Shown piece by piece: positions 53,055 to 61,417 of a DNA stretch of 64,000 nucleotides. Location: the NCBI RefSeq assembly GCF_003625485.1, contig NZ_RAIR01000010.1:46843-110842 (forward strand), read 5' to 3'. The notes beneath the pieces are model-generated. The model was not told the origin of the DNA. It did no database searches and was given only the letters and a program-made list of their open reading frames with translations. Position 1 is the first letter of the stretch. Each line of letters begins with the position of its first letter. The position numbers were made by a program, and so were the translations under genes. This DNA comes from Butyrivibrio sp. CB08 (lineage in GTDB: Bacteria; Bacillota; Clostridia; Lachnospirales; Lachnospiraceae).

Positions 53055-53969
53055 ATGAGCGTTAAATACGAAATTCTTAAGCGCATAGTAAAAGCCGCAG
53101 GGCTCAAAAAGATGTGGGAGGGAAAATCTGCCGCAGACATTGTCGCTGCTAAAAAGAAGGCGAATGCAAAGAATCGCATACCTGATCTTAAAGATCCTGA
53201 GTTTAACATAGACCGGATAAAGGTTATGGGTTTCACAGTGATTAGGATGAAGCATAAAGCTAAGGCATCCCATGCCAATCTCTTTATCATTGGTGGTGGA
53301 ATGGTGATGGCTCCAAGACCTGACGCTGTCAAGAAAGCACTCCGTTTTGCCAAGGAAACAGGAGTGGATGTGTACGTGCCTTACTATCCCCTTTGCACGG
53401 ATTATCCCCTTACCAAAGCATATGCAATGATCCATGAGACATATAAAGAGATGCTAAAGGACTATGACGCTGGGAACATCTCGGTTCTAGGTACATCATC
53501 AGGCGGTAATCTTGCGCTGGGAATGGTTCCATACATCAATGACGGGCATGATGATACACCGATGCCTGGCTATATTCTAGCCATTTCACCTGGAACCTGC
53601 GTTGAAACAGATGAAGAGTGGGAGCGGATGCTGAAGCTTAATAAAAAGGATGTGGCAATTCCCGCAAGTTATATGAAAACTGCTGTAGATGTCATGAGAC
53701 ATGGGGATATGTCAGTGCCTGAATATATGATATGGCTTCAGAAGGCTGATTTTACAAACTGTCCCAGAGTGACTTATGTTTACGGCTCTGATGAGACCCT
53801 CTATGCATGTGCACCGTCTTTTGAAAAGGTCATGAAAAAATATGGTGTGGACTATGAAATGATCGTAGGCGAAGGCATGTTCCACTGTTATCCGGCATTC
53901 CCAATAGTGAAAGAGGCCCAGGAAGGCTGGGATAAGATGGTGGATTTAGTAAAAAATACAGCAAAATAG
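53055..53969 (+). CDS. Alpha/beta-hydrolase, hormone-sensitive-lipase/acetyl esterase type
   Basis: The 304-residue protein shows the HSL group layout: oxyanion loop LFIIGGGMVMAPRPD (HGGG replaced by IGGG), YYPLCTDYPLTKAY, elbow GTSSGGNLALGMV (Ser near 155), acid VYGSDETLYACAP and a His in GEGMFHCYPAFP. It should hydrolyse short esters. ATG 53055 is preferred because GGGGA lies eight bases before it; a GTG at 53040 overlaps that site. Confidence 0.87.
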   Translation: MSVKYEILKRIVKAAGLKKMWEGKSAADIVAAKKKANAKNRIPDLKDPEFNIDRIKVMGFTVIRMKHKAKASHANLFIIGGGMVMAPRPDAVKKALRFAKETGVDVYVPYYPLCTDYPLTKAYAMIHETYKEMLKDYDAGNISVLGTSSGGNLALGMVPYINDGHDDTPMPGYILAISPGTCVETDEEWERMLKLNKKDVAIPASYMKTAVDVMRHGDMSVPEYMIWLQKADFTNCPRVTYVYGSDETLYACAPSFEKVMKKYGVDYEMIVGEGMFHCYPAFPIVKEAQEGWDKMVDLVKNTAK

Positions 53970-53985
53970 TAGGAGAGTACGAAAT

Positions 53986-54753
53986 ATGCAATTTGAAGAG
54001 ATGGGGAATATGTCCGGGAAGACATTGATGCTGTTGCCGGGAACATGCTGTGACTGGCAGACGAATTTTGGAACAGTAATCGATAGTTTGTCAGAGAAGT
54101 ATCATCTCATATGTGTGAATTACGATGGATTCGATGGAAGTGATGATATTTTTCCGGATATGATAACTGTAACTGAGAAAATTGAGAAGTACATAAAAGG
54201 GCACCATTCCGGGAGAATAGACGGGGCTATTGGGTCTTCTCTTGGATCTAGTTTTGTAGGACAGCTTGTTATGAGAAAGAACGTGCATATAGATCATGCC
54301 ATATTTGGCAGTCCGGATCTTGATCAGAGCGGAAAACTATCTGCAAAGCTGCAGTCAATGCTTGTAGTACCTCTTCTCATAAGCTTTACAGGCAGCGAGA
54401 AGAAAAGAAATAAGTCAAAGGAAAAGCTGAAAAAGTTCTTTGAAATGGATGATGAAAACGCCGAAAAGTTCATGAGTTGTTTCTCAAAGTTTAATCCTGA
54501 GTCAATTAAGAATGAGTATTATACGGATCTCCTAACACATCTTGAGGATGATATCAGTGTAGAGCATACTAGGGCGCATTTCATTTATGCCAATAAGATG
54601 GGAGAGAAGTATCTGAAACGTTATAAGAAGTATTTCTATGACCCTGATATCAGAGAGTTTAACATGCAACACGAGCAGTGGTTGTTTGGCGGAAAGGAAT
54701 ATGCAGATCCCGTGCTAAAGGCAATAGATGTATTTATGGAAATGGAAGTTTAA
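53986..54753 (+). CDS. Alpha/beta-hydrolase
   Basis: The 255-residue protein has MLLPGTCCDWQTNFGTVIDS, elbow GAIGSSLGSSFVGQ (GxSxG near 85-89), and a helical cap rich in Lys and Glu (about 130-175). A C-terminal His lies in NMQHEQWLFGG. The sequence is diverged, so catalysis is probable, not certain. It starts 16 bases after the HSL-type gene with a TAGGAGAG ribosome site and is followed by another hydrolase after 65 bases. Confidence 0.78.
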   Translation: MQFEEMGNMSGKTLMLLPGTCCDWQTNFGTVIDSLSEKYHLICVNYDGFDGSDDIFPDMITVTEKIEKYIKGHHSGRIDGAIGSSLGSSFVGQLVMRKNVHIDHAIFGSPDLDQSGKLSAKLQSMLVVPLLISFTGSEKKRNKSKEKLKKFFEMDDENAEKFMSCFSKFNPESIKNEYYTDLLTHLEDDISVEHTRAHFIYANKMGEKYLKRYKKYFYDPDIREFNMQHEQWLFGGKEYADPVLKAIDVFMEMEV

Positions 54754-54818
54754 GGGGCATTTTAAAAATTGTTTCAAGTATACAGGGCAAGTAATCACGA
54801 TATAAAGGGACAAACAAC

Positions 54819-55748
54819 ATGAGTTTGATACAGTATACAGTGGAAAAAGACGGCTTCTGTGGATTGTTTTCACCGATTGCAGAAAACAGGAATGCAGCAG
54901 TTATCGTCCTGGAGGACGGACACCCAGATAACTATCTTGTAAAGACAGCGATGAAGTGGCTGAACAGGTCCGGTGTTTCCGCTATGGGTATCGGACCTGA
55001 AAAGTATATGAAAGGTGTTCACAACTGGTCGTTGGAGAACGTTGAAAATGCAGTGCATTTTCTTAAGTCTCAGGGATATGAGAAGTTTGGTGTGATAGGC
55101 AGTTCGTTTGGCAGCAATATGGCTCTTTCTGCAGCTGCCAGAATACCGGAAATTACACTGACCATAGCCTTGACACCGAATGACTGGGTATATTGGGGAA
55201 TACTAAATGATAAAGTGGATGGCACTTCGGAAAGACCTGCCGATGGTGAATCAGCATTTACCTGGAGAGGAAAGCCTCTGCCATATATGCCCTCTCCATA
55301 TAAGCATCCGGATTACTGGAACATGTTCAGGAAAGAGGGAAAACAGCGTGGAGATTTTGTTGCCTCGCTAAATCTTCATGACCTCGCTGAAGAAAAGCAT
55401 CCAGTGACCGAAGCTGAAAGGATCCCGGTTGAAAAGATAAATGGTTACTTGATTCTCGCAGGAGCCAGGGACGATGTTATGTGGAATACCTGCAGGGGTA
55501 TCTCCAGAATGAAGAAAAAGATTGAAGAAACCGAATGTAATTGCAAACTGGAAGTTCTCATTTATGATCATTGCAGTCATTTGATTTTCCCGGAATCCAT
55601 GGTGAAGCTGCTTTTGCCGGATTTTTTGGTTGATCTGATCCTTCAGCGCTTTTACAGTGAGACGAAAGGCTTTGTAAAAGAATGCCGCAGGAGTCGAATA
55701 GACCTTGATGAACATATTCAGGTGGCGATTAAAGAATGGATGCGTTAA
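54819..55748 (+). CDS. Alpha/beta-hydrolase, acyl-CoA thioesterase/BAAT-C type
   Basis: The 309-residue protein matches the BAAT C-terminal domain: SLENVENAVHFLKSQGYEKF, elbow VIGSSFGSNMALSA (Ser near 100), lid region with TWRGKPLPYMPSPYK, acid LILAGARDDVMWN and a late His in YDHCSHLIFPES. It is a paralogue of the protein at 43053, so the island carries two. A stretch of methyltransferase remnant follows directly after and overlaps its last codons. Confidence 0.82.
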   Translation: MSLIQYTVEKDGFCGLFSPIAENRNAAVIVLEDGHPDNYLVKTAMKWLNRSGVSAMGIGPEKYMKGVHNWSLENVENAVHFLKSQGYEKFGVIGSSFGSNMALSAAARIPEITLTIALTPNDWVYWGILNDKVDGTSERPADGESAFTWRGKPLPYMPSPYKHPDYWNMFRKEGKQRGDFVASLNLHDLAEEKHPVTEAERIPVEKINGYLILAGARDDVMWNTCRGISRMKKKIEETECNCKLEVLIYDHCSHLIFPESMVKLLLPDFLVDLILQRFYSETKGFVKECRRSRIDLDEHIQVAIKEWMR

Positions 55749-55972
55749 GCGCAGCCAGACATGATGCCGATGTTGGTAGGAATTCTAAAGAAAGCGGGAT
55801 TTTCAGCAAGGCACTTTCCTGTGCAGGTGTGGTATTTGAAGCAAAATGGGATGCAGACGGCTACAAAACATTTCTTGAGGAAAACGGATTTGAAGTAAAG
55901 AGGTCAAAGCAGCTTGCATCCACGATACCGCTAATGTATACGGAATGCATAATAGAGAAAGGCAGTTATTGA
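55736..55972 (+). pseudogene. Remnant of a methyltransferase C-terminus (duplicate of the 48065 gene's 3' end)
   Basis: From about 55790 the frame reads SGIFSKALSCAGVVFEAKWD, then ADGYKTFLEENGFEV and LASTIPLMYTECIIE. It matches residue for residue most of the last 55 residues of the GNAT-methyltransferase fusion at 48065-49357 (SGIMSKTLSCAG, AKWDADGY, STIPLMYVEC). The first 18 codons are unrelated. No SAM site is left, so the fragment cannot be active; it marks a former methyltransferase copy here. Confidence 0.75.
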
Positions 55973-56005
55973 AAAATATTATCGCTTTGTTGTAGTGAAT
56001 ACTCC

Positions 56006-56058
56006 TTGACGATAAAACCTGGAGTATTTATTATTAAGAAGTTGATAATCAGATTATC
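56006..56058 (+). promoter_or_regulatory. Promoter and palindromic operator of the TetR-family gene
   Basis: TTGACG (56006-56011), 17 bases, TATTAT (56029-56034). Ten bases downstream the 15-bp palindrome GATAATCAGATTATC lies at 56044-56058, where a bound repressor would block clearance. ATTATC half-sites recur at about 55979 and 56069. The regulator's ATG is at 56087. Confidence 0.6.
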
Positions 56059-56086
56059 GGTAAATGTATTATCCAAGGAGAAGAGT

Positions 56087-56701
56087 ATGTCTGTACCGGA
56101 TAGAAGTATCGACCCAAGGCTTCTTGCAAGCGCACAGGAGGAATTCCAAAGAGTTGGGTTCTTAAAGGCTGAATTAAAGACGATATGCAAAAACGCAGGA
56201 ATTACAACAGGCGCACTCTACAAGCGCTATAAAGGGAAAGAAGAACTCTTCTGTGCAGTTGTAAAGGATACTACAGACGCTCTTGATCGTTTTATTGACA
56301 GCCGTTCAAATGTGGACTTTTCGAATATGTCAGACGAAGAGCTGATAAATTCATGGAAAATGGATGAGAAGCATACGCTGGAGTTATTTAAGACCTTATG
56401 GGAGTTTCGCGATGGATTTACACTCCTAATAGACAAAGCTGCCGGAACAAGATATGAGAATTACCAGCACGATTTCTCTTTCCGTATGACCAAAGCATAT
56501 TTACAGTTCTATAAAGCTGCAAAGGATAGAGGTCTCGTCAATGGGGAAATCAGCAAGGAAGAAATGCATATCCTGTGCTCATCCTTCTGGACAGCTGTAT
56601 ATGAACCTTTTATCCATGGCATGTCATGGAATGATATTGAGACACATTGCAAGGTCATATGCCGTTTCTTTGATTGGACAGACGCCATTGAAATCAATTG
56701 A
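56087..56701 (+). CDS. TetR/AcrR family transcriptional regulator
   Basis: The 204-residue regulator has the TetR HTH (LLASAQEEFQRVGFLKAELK, ICKNAGITTGALYKRYKGKE) and a helical ligand domain (about 65-200). ATG 56087 is used because AAGGAGAAGAG lies directly before it; an upstream in-frame ATG at 56006 lies within the promoter. A palindrome in its leader suggests self-repression. Its ligand is unknown; its place just before the ECF/ABC operon suggests that it senses the transported compound. Confidence 0.88.
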   Translation: MSVPDRSIDPRLLASAQEEFQRVGFLKAELKTICKNAGITTGALYKRYKGKEELFCAVVKDTTDALDRFIDSRSNVDFSNMSDEELINSWKMDEKHTLELFKTLWEFRDGFTLLIDKAAGTRYENYQHDFSFRMTKAYLQFYKAAKDRGLVNGEISKEEMHILCSSFWTAVYEPFIHGMSWNDIETHCKVICRFFDWTDAIEIN

Positions 56702-56710
56702 TACAGTTGT

Positions 56711-56737
56711 TATTAAGCCGTCGAAAGACGGCTAATA
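56711..56737 (+). terminator. Hairpin after the TetR gene
   Basis: AGCCGTC and GACGGCT pair around a GAAA tetraloop (56716-56733) with outer A-T pairs and one bulge. No long U run follows, so it may be a weak terminator or an mRNA end stabiliser. Confidence 0.5.
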
Positions 56738-56765
56738 ATATAAGTGCTGGTTAGCGATAGCTAAC
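56736..56765 (+). promoter_or_regulatory. DtxR-type palindrome before the ECF transporter operon
   Basis: GTTAGCGATAGCTAAC at 56750-56765 has the same GTTAG-N6-CTAAC form as four sites at 42.2-44.1 kb. A TAATAT (56736-56741) just upstream may be the -10 box, though no good -35 box fits, so the operator would lie at the start of the transcript. It links this operon to the regulator at 42355. Confidence 0.6.
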
Positions 56766-56799
56766 CTAGCGCATACATTTAAAGGAGGAATGAAAAAAG

Positions 56800-57402
56800 A
56801 TGAAAAACACTAAACTTGTTGGTAAAGACCTGATTCTTACGGGAGCGCTCACAGCACTGATGTTTGTCATATATATGATAATCAGTATCGCCATGAGTTT
56901 TGCAGGCCCGGTCACTAATGTATTCTACCCGCCGGTTGTTTCGGTTGTGAACGGGATAGTAATGATGCTCCTTCTTGCGAAGGTACCAAAGCTGGGGGCA
57001 TTATCCATTGCAGGAATTATTCAGGGATTATTATCATTTCTTGTCGGTGCGTTCTGGACAGTCGGAACGGGGCTCATAGTAGGAGCTCTTTTGGCGGATT
57101 TTCTTATTATCGGAAAAAATGAGATATCCACAAAGAAGATGATCGCTGCTTATTCAGTATTCAGTGGGATATTTACCTTTGGCGCAATTGCTCCCATGAA
57201 TCTGTTAAGGGAAGCCTTTATGGAATTAACACTCAGAAACGGGGTTTCCCAGGAGTATGTTGATGGCCTTGTCAGGATGACTCAGTGGCCCATGCTTACA
57301 ATCATTATTATCGCAGGTTTTGTAGGTGGTTTTATTGGCGGATTGCTGGGGCTTAAAGTATTAAAGAAGCATTTTGTAAAAGCTGGTCTTGTGCAGGCTT
57401 AA
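56800..57402 (+). CDS. ECF transporter substrate-binding (S) component, MptD/Trep_Strep family
   Basis: The 200-residue membrane protein has five to six helices (the first DLILTGALTALMFVIYMIIS) and the APMNLLREAFMEL loop, as in the Trep_Strep group of ECF S components (TIGR02185). It picks the substrate, which in this group is unknown or iron/metallophore-related. AAAGGAGG lies 12 bases before ATG 56800; an out-of-frame seven-codon frame (56790-56813) starts closer to it and overlaps the true start. T and A components follow directly, so this is a complete dedicated ECF system. Confidence 0.82.
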   Translation: MKNTKLVGKDLILTGALTALMFVIYMIISIAMSFAGPVTNVFYPPVVSVVNGIVMMLLLAKVPKLGALSIAGIIQGLLSFLVGAFWTVGTGLIVGALLADFLIIGKNEISTKKMIAAYSVFSGIFTFGAIAPMNLLREAFMELTLRNGVSQEYVDGLVRMTQWPMLTIIIIAGFVGGFIGGLLGLKVLKKHFVKAGLVQA

Positions 57403-57414
57403 TGGGTTTTGCAA

Positions 57415-58191
57415 ATGGAGAATGAATCGATAAGGGAAAAAATTCTGGCTGTGTCCTATCATGGCACAGCCAGGCTGGATCCGAGGCTAAAGTTGATAAT
57501 GCTTGTTGTGCTCGGATGTGTCAGTTTTTTTATAAACGGAGATATACCGGAACTGATGCTTATGCTTGCAGTTGCCATTTTTGTGTGCGCGGGAAGTGCA
57601 TCGAAATGGGGAATAAAGATGCTCCTCATATATATCCTGATCTCATATCTCAATACCTGTCTTAAGTATTTATCCGTTCCTGTTATCAGCCTTATGATGA
57701 GTATGTTTGGAGTAACGGTGCTGAAAATGATCCCCATAATAACCTTGGGGAGATGGGTATTAAGAAGCACATATATGGATGAACTGACTGTGGCTCTTGA
57801 AAGAGCTGGCGTACCTCTTACGGTTACAATACCGTTTGTTGTTATGTTCAGATACATTCCTACGCTTGGTATCGAGTATAAAATGATCAGAAGTACTATG
57901 AAGATACGCGGTGTAAGCGATACGGTCTTTAAGGTTGTGATGCATCCGTTTGCAACGGTTGAATACATTCTGGTGCCTCTTCTCATGCGATGCTTAAAAG
58001 TCTCTGATGAACTGGCTGCATCCGGGACCACCCGGGGTATGGAGAGAGAGAATAAGCGCAATTCGCTCCTGGAAATAGAATTTGGCATCCGGGAGTATGC
58101 CAGTCTGGCAGGTATCGCCTTATTGGTTGCAGTCCTCTTTTTGTTGGACAGATTACAAGTTGGCCAGTATGTTTTGTGGGGGCATCTATGA
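57415..58191 (+). CDS. ECF transporter transmembrane (T) component
   Basis: The 258-residue protein has five or more helices, the ARLDPRLKLIMLVVLG opening typical of EcfT/CbiQ, and the coupling-helix motif MRSTMKIRG-like stretch (YKMIRSTMKIRGVSDTVFKV), then MRCLKVSDELAASGTTRGME. It links the S component to the ATPase. ATG 57415 is chosen over TTG 57409. Its stop overlaps the start of the A-component gene (ATGA at 58188-58191). Confidence 0.85.
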   Translation: MENESIREKILAVSYHGTARLDPRLKLIMLVVLGCVSFFINGDIPELMLMLAVAIFVCAGSASKWGIKMLLIYILISYLNTCLKYLSVPVISLMMSMFGVTVLKMIPIITLGRWVLRSTYMDELTVALERAGVPLTVTIPFVVMFRYIPTLGIEYKMIRSTMKIRGVSDTVFKVVMHPFATVEYILVPLLMRCLKVSDELAASGTTRGMERENKRNSLLEIEFGIREYASLAGIALLVAVLFLLDRLQVGQYVLWGHL

Positions 58192-59687
58192 TACGATTTA
58201 AGGATTTTTCTTTCTGCTATGAAGGAATGCCTGAAGATACATTGAAAAATATCAGTCTTGAGATAAATGACGGGGAGTTTCTTCTTTTGACTGGACGGAG
58301 CGGTTGCGGAAAATCAACCATTTTACGCTCGTTAAATGGTCTGATTCCACATTTTTATCCAGGGAAGACTAAAGGAGAGCTTTTATATGAAGATCAATCC
58401 CTGCTCGAGATGACGCCCTCAGAGATTGCGGGAAAAGTCGGAACGGTATTTCAGGATCCTAGATCGCAGTTTTTTATGACTGACACTACAAGAGAACTTG
58501 CTTTCGGTTGTGAAAACATGGGGTACTCACGCGAAGAGATCATAAACCGGATTGAAAAAGCTGTGATAGATCTTGAACTGGCTGAATTTCTGGGCAAAAG
58601 TATTTTTTCTCTATCGAGTGGTGAGAAACAGCAGATAGCTATAGGCTCGGTGTATGCTCTGGCACCAAGTGTCTATATTTTCGATGAGCCATCAGCCAAT
58701 CTGGACCATGAGGCAACAAGACGGCTGTCGGATATTATGAAGAAACTAAAGAGCGAAGGCTATACGATCATTGTAGCTGATCACAGATTCTACTACTTGA
58801 GAGACCTTATAGACACAGCCATATATATTGAAGATGGCCGGATTATCGCAAGATACAATAAGGATGAATTTTGCAGCCTTGATAAATCTCTCAGGGTACA
58901 AAAGGGATTAAGGTCCGCTTATCCGGAAAAGGAGTTGGGTGACAATTTTAAAAGACTGTCGGATAACAGACCAAGAGATACACAAAAAATATTTAAAGTG
59001 GATGATCTTTCTTTTTGGTATGACAGCAAAGAGAAAATATTGGAGAGAATTTCATTTGAAACAGTTCCGGGGGATGTTGTAGGGGTCATTGGTCATAACG
59101 GAGCAGGAAAGACAACTCTGATATCGGTTTTGACAGGCATAATGAAAGAGAAAACGGGTAAGGTTTATTTCGAGGGAAAGAGAATCTCGCCTTTAAAAAG
59201 GCGAAGATTATCATATCTGGTGATGCAGGATGCGGATTATCAGCTCTTTGCATCAAGTGTGGAAGAAGAACTTACACTTGGAACATCCAGGAAAGATGAA
59301 GCATTGGTGGCTCATACACTATCAAGACTTGCTCTTTCCGAATTCAGGGACAGGCATCCTGCTTCCCTGTCGGGTGGGCAAAAGCAACGTGTTACCATTG
59401 GTGCTTCACTTATAAAAAACAGCAGGATCCTTTATTTCGATGAACCTACCAGTGGCCTTGACTATGATTCGATGATAAGAGTGAGTGAGATGATAAAGGA
59501 ACTCTCAGATAATGGGGCTATTATCTTTCTTGTCTCTCATGACTTTGAATTTATCACGAATACCTGTACAAGATTGCTTGATCTTGATGCAGGCAGTGAT
59601 GGACAGATGATGGAACTTTGTGATGTAAACGTAGGTGAAATTGCTGCATTTTATTTCAATGTTCAGAGAGGAGAGAGCAATGTTTAA
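58188..59687 (+). CDS. ECF transporter ATPase, two fused A domains
   Basis: The 499-residue cytosolic protein is two ABC ATPases in one chain. Domain 1 has Walker A LTGRSGCGKSTILRS (about 33), FSLSSGEKQQIAIGS and YIFDEPSANLDHEA. Domain 2 has GHNGAGKTTLISVLTG (about 305), LSGGQKQRVTIGASL and YFDEPTSGLDYDS. Both sites look complete. Most ECF systems use separate EcfA and EcfA' genes; the fused form is common in the Trep_Strep operons. It overlaps the T gene by four and the next ABC gene by eight bases. Confidence 0.9.
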   Translation: MIRFKDFSFCYEGMPEDTLKNISLEINDGEFLLLTGRSGCGKSTILRSLNGLIPHFYPGKTKGELLYEDQSLLEMTPSEIAGKVGTVFQDPRSQFFMTDTTRELAFGCENMGYSREEIINRIEKAVIDLELAEFLGKSIFSLSSGEKQQIAIGSVYALAPSVYIFDEPSANLDHEATRRLSDIMKKLKSEGYTIIVADHRFYYLRDLIDTAIYIEDGRIIARYNKDEFCSLDKSLRVQKGLRSAYPEKELGDNFKRLSDNRPRDTQKIFKVDDLSFWYDSKEKILERISFETVPGDVVGVIGHNGAGKTTLISVLTGIMKEKTGKVYFEGKRISPLKRRRLSYLVMQDADYQLFASSVEEELTLGTSRKDEALVAHTLSRLALSEFRDRHPASLSGGQKQRVTIGASLIKNSRILYFDEPTSGLDYDSMIRVSEMIKELSDNGAIIFLVSHDFEFITNTCTRLLDLDAGSDGQMMELCDVNVGEIAAFYFNVQRGESNV

Positions 59688-61413
59688 AAAAGTGGCTCCT
59701 TATATCGGAGAATACAAAAAGTATACCATTTGGGCAGTGTTAATGATGTCTGTAGGCATTATTGCAAATATTGCACCGTATTTTTTTATGTATCAGATAA
59801 TATCGCCTCTTACGCGGGGTGAGCATATCGATGCATCCTATATTTTGCTGAGAGTCGTGGCGATTGCTATATGTGAGATTATTTTTTCCGTTACATATGT
59901 GCAGGGGCTGGAGTTTTCGCATATCAGTGCATATAACACACTGAAGAACCTTAGGATTTCTCTGCAGGGAAAGCTTGAGAAGCAGCCGCTGGGAAATATA
60001 ACAGAGCTCGGTTCGGGACGTATAAAGAAGGTGTTTACCGATGATATAGATCAGGTTGAGCTTCTGCTGGCGCATGCAATTCCTGAGGGAATTGCCAATA
60101 TCGCAATCCCCGCCATCATTATTGTTCTTATGTTTGTATTCAATTGGAGGCTTGGTCTTTTATCGCTGGTACCGCTTGTGGTGGGAATGTTTGCTATGGG
60201 CATGATGATGAAATCCGGAATGGAGAAGATGAATGCCTATTATGAATCCGCAGCAAATATGAACAATACAATCATCGAATATGTAAATGGCATGGAGGTA
60301 GTTAAAGTCTTTAATAAAGATGGCGATTCTTATAAGCGTTTTGGGGAAGTGGTAAGAAGCTATCGTGACTTTACCCTAGACTGGTACAAGGTCTGTTGGC
60401 CTTGGATGGCAGTATATTCAAGCGTCCTGCCATGCCTTGTACTCCTTATGCTGCCATTCGGTTCTCTGATGGTACTGAGCGGGACTATCACCCTGGATAA
60501 GATGGTGCTTGTATTCTGTATGTCCTTTGCTGTGGGCCCGTCAGTACTAAAGGCGCTTAACTTTGCAGGAAAGTTCCCGCAGCTCGACTATAAGATTACA
60601 GAGTTGGAAAAGATGATGGAACATCCTCCTCTTAAAGAAGGAACATCAGGATTTAAAGGGAATAATATGGATGTTGAATTCAGGGATGTTCATTTTAGCT
60701 ACAAGGATGCAGAAGTTCTGCATGGAGTGGATCTTGCTCTCAAACAGGGAACAACCACAGCACTTGTGGGCGAATCCGGAAGTGGAAAGTCAACTCTTGC
60801 TAAGCTTCTGGTACATTACTACGATCTTGATTCCGGAAGTATAACAATAGGTGGGCAGGACATCACTGATATGTCCCTTGAGTCGCTGAATGATCAGGTG
60901 GCATTTGTTTCGCAGGAACAGTTTCTGTTTAATACAAGTCTGTATGAAAACATCCTTATAGGTAAGCCTGGTGCTACAAAAGAGGAAGTGCTTGATGCAG
61001 CGGCGAGAGCCCAGTGTAATGAATTTCTTGAAAGGTTTCCACAGGGAATAGAGACGCAGGCTGGCGATGGAGGCAAACAGCTCTCAGGAGGTGAACGTCA
61101 GAGGATTTCGCTTGCGAGGGCGATACTTAAAAATGCGCCGATCATAGTGCTTGATGAGGCAACGGCATTTATGGATCCCGAAAATGAGGAGAAGATGAAT
61201 GCGGCCCTGGATGAGATAGTAAAGGAAAAGACCGTGCTCGTTATTGCTCACAGGCTTTCTACCATAAAGAATGCTGATAAAATCTGTGTGATGAAGGAAG
61301 GCAATTGTATCGCAGCAGATACTCACGACAAACTGATAGATTCCTGTGACGAATACAGGAATCTATGGGAAGCATCGGTTTCTGCAAGTACCTGGAAAGT
61401 TAGGGAGGCGTAA
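59680..61413 (+). CDS. ABC exporter-type half transporter 1 (YbtP/IrtA-like)
   Basis: The 577-residue protein has six membrane helices (about 15-300) and a nucleotide-binding domain (about 335-577): ALVGESGSGKSTLAKLLVHY, QLSGGERQRISLARAILKN, IIVLDEATAFMDPENEEK. The signature and Walker B are intact. It forms a pair with the next, equally long gene. In siderophore systems such as YbtPQ and IrtAB, exporter-shaped pairs work as importers. ATG 59680 follows GGAGAG; the upstream in-frame ATG lies inside the ECF ATPase gene. Confidence 0.9.
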   Translation: MFKKVAPYIGEYKKYTIWAVLMMSVGIIANIAPYFFMYQIISPLTRGEHIDASYILLRVVAIAICEIIFSVTYVQGLEFSHISAYNTLKNLRISLQGKLEKQPLGNITELGSGRIKKVFTDDIDQVELLLAHAIPEGIANIAIPAIIIVLMFVFNWRLGLLSLVPLVVGMFAMGMMMKSGMEKMNAYYESAANMNNTIIEYVNGMEVVKVFNKDGDSYKRFGEVVRSYRDFTLDWYKVCWPWMAVYSSVLPCLVLLMLPFGSLMVLSGTITLDKMVLVFCMSFAVGPSVLKALNFAGKFPQLDYKITELEKMMEHPPLKEGTSGFKGNNMDVEFRDVHFSYKDAEVLHGVDLALKQGTTTALVGESGSGKSTLAKLLVHYYDLDSGSITIGGQDITDMSLESLNDQVAFVSQEQFLFNTSLYENILIGKPGATKEEVLDAAARAQCNEFLERFPQGIETQAGDGGKQLSGGERQRISLARAILKNAPIIVLDEATAFMDPENEEKMNAALDEIVKEKTVLVIAHRLSTIKNADKICVMKEGNCIAADTHDKLIDSCDEYRNLWEASVSASTWKVREA

Positions 61414-61417
61414 TGTC

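Noticed and set aside
56187..56436. Minus-strand frames inside the TetR gene
   Set aside because: Shadows of the regulator's coding sequence without ribosome sites or homology.
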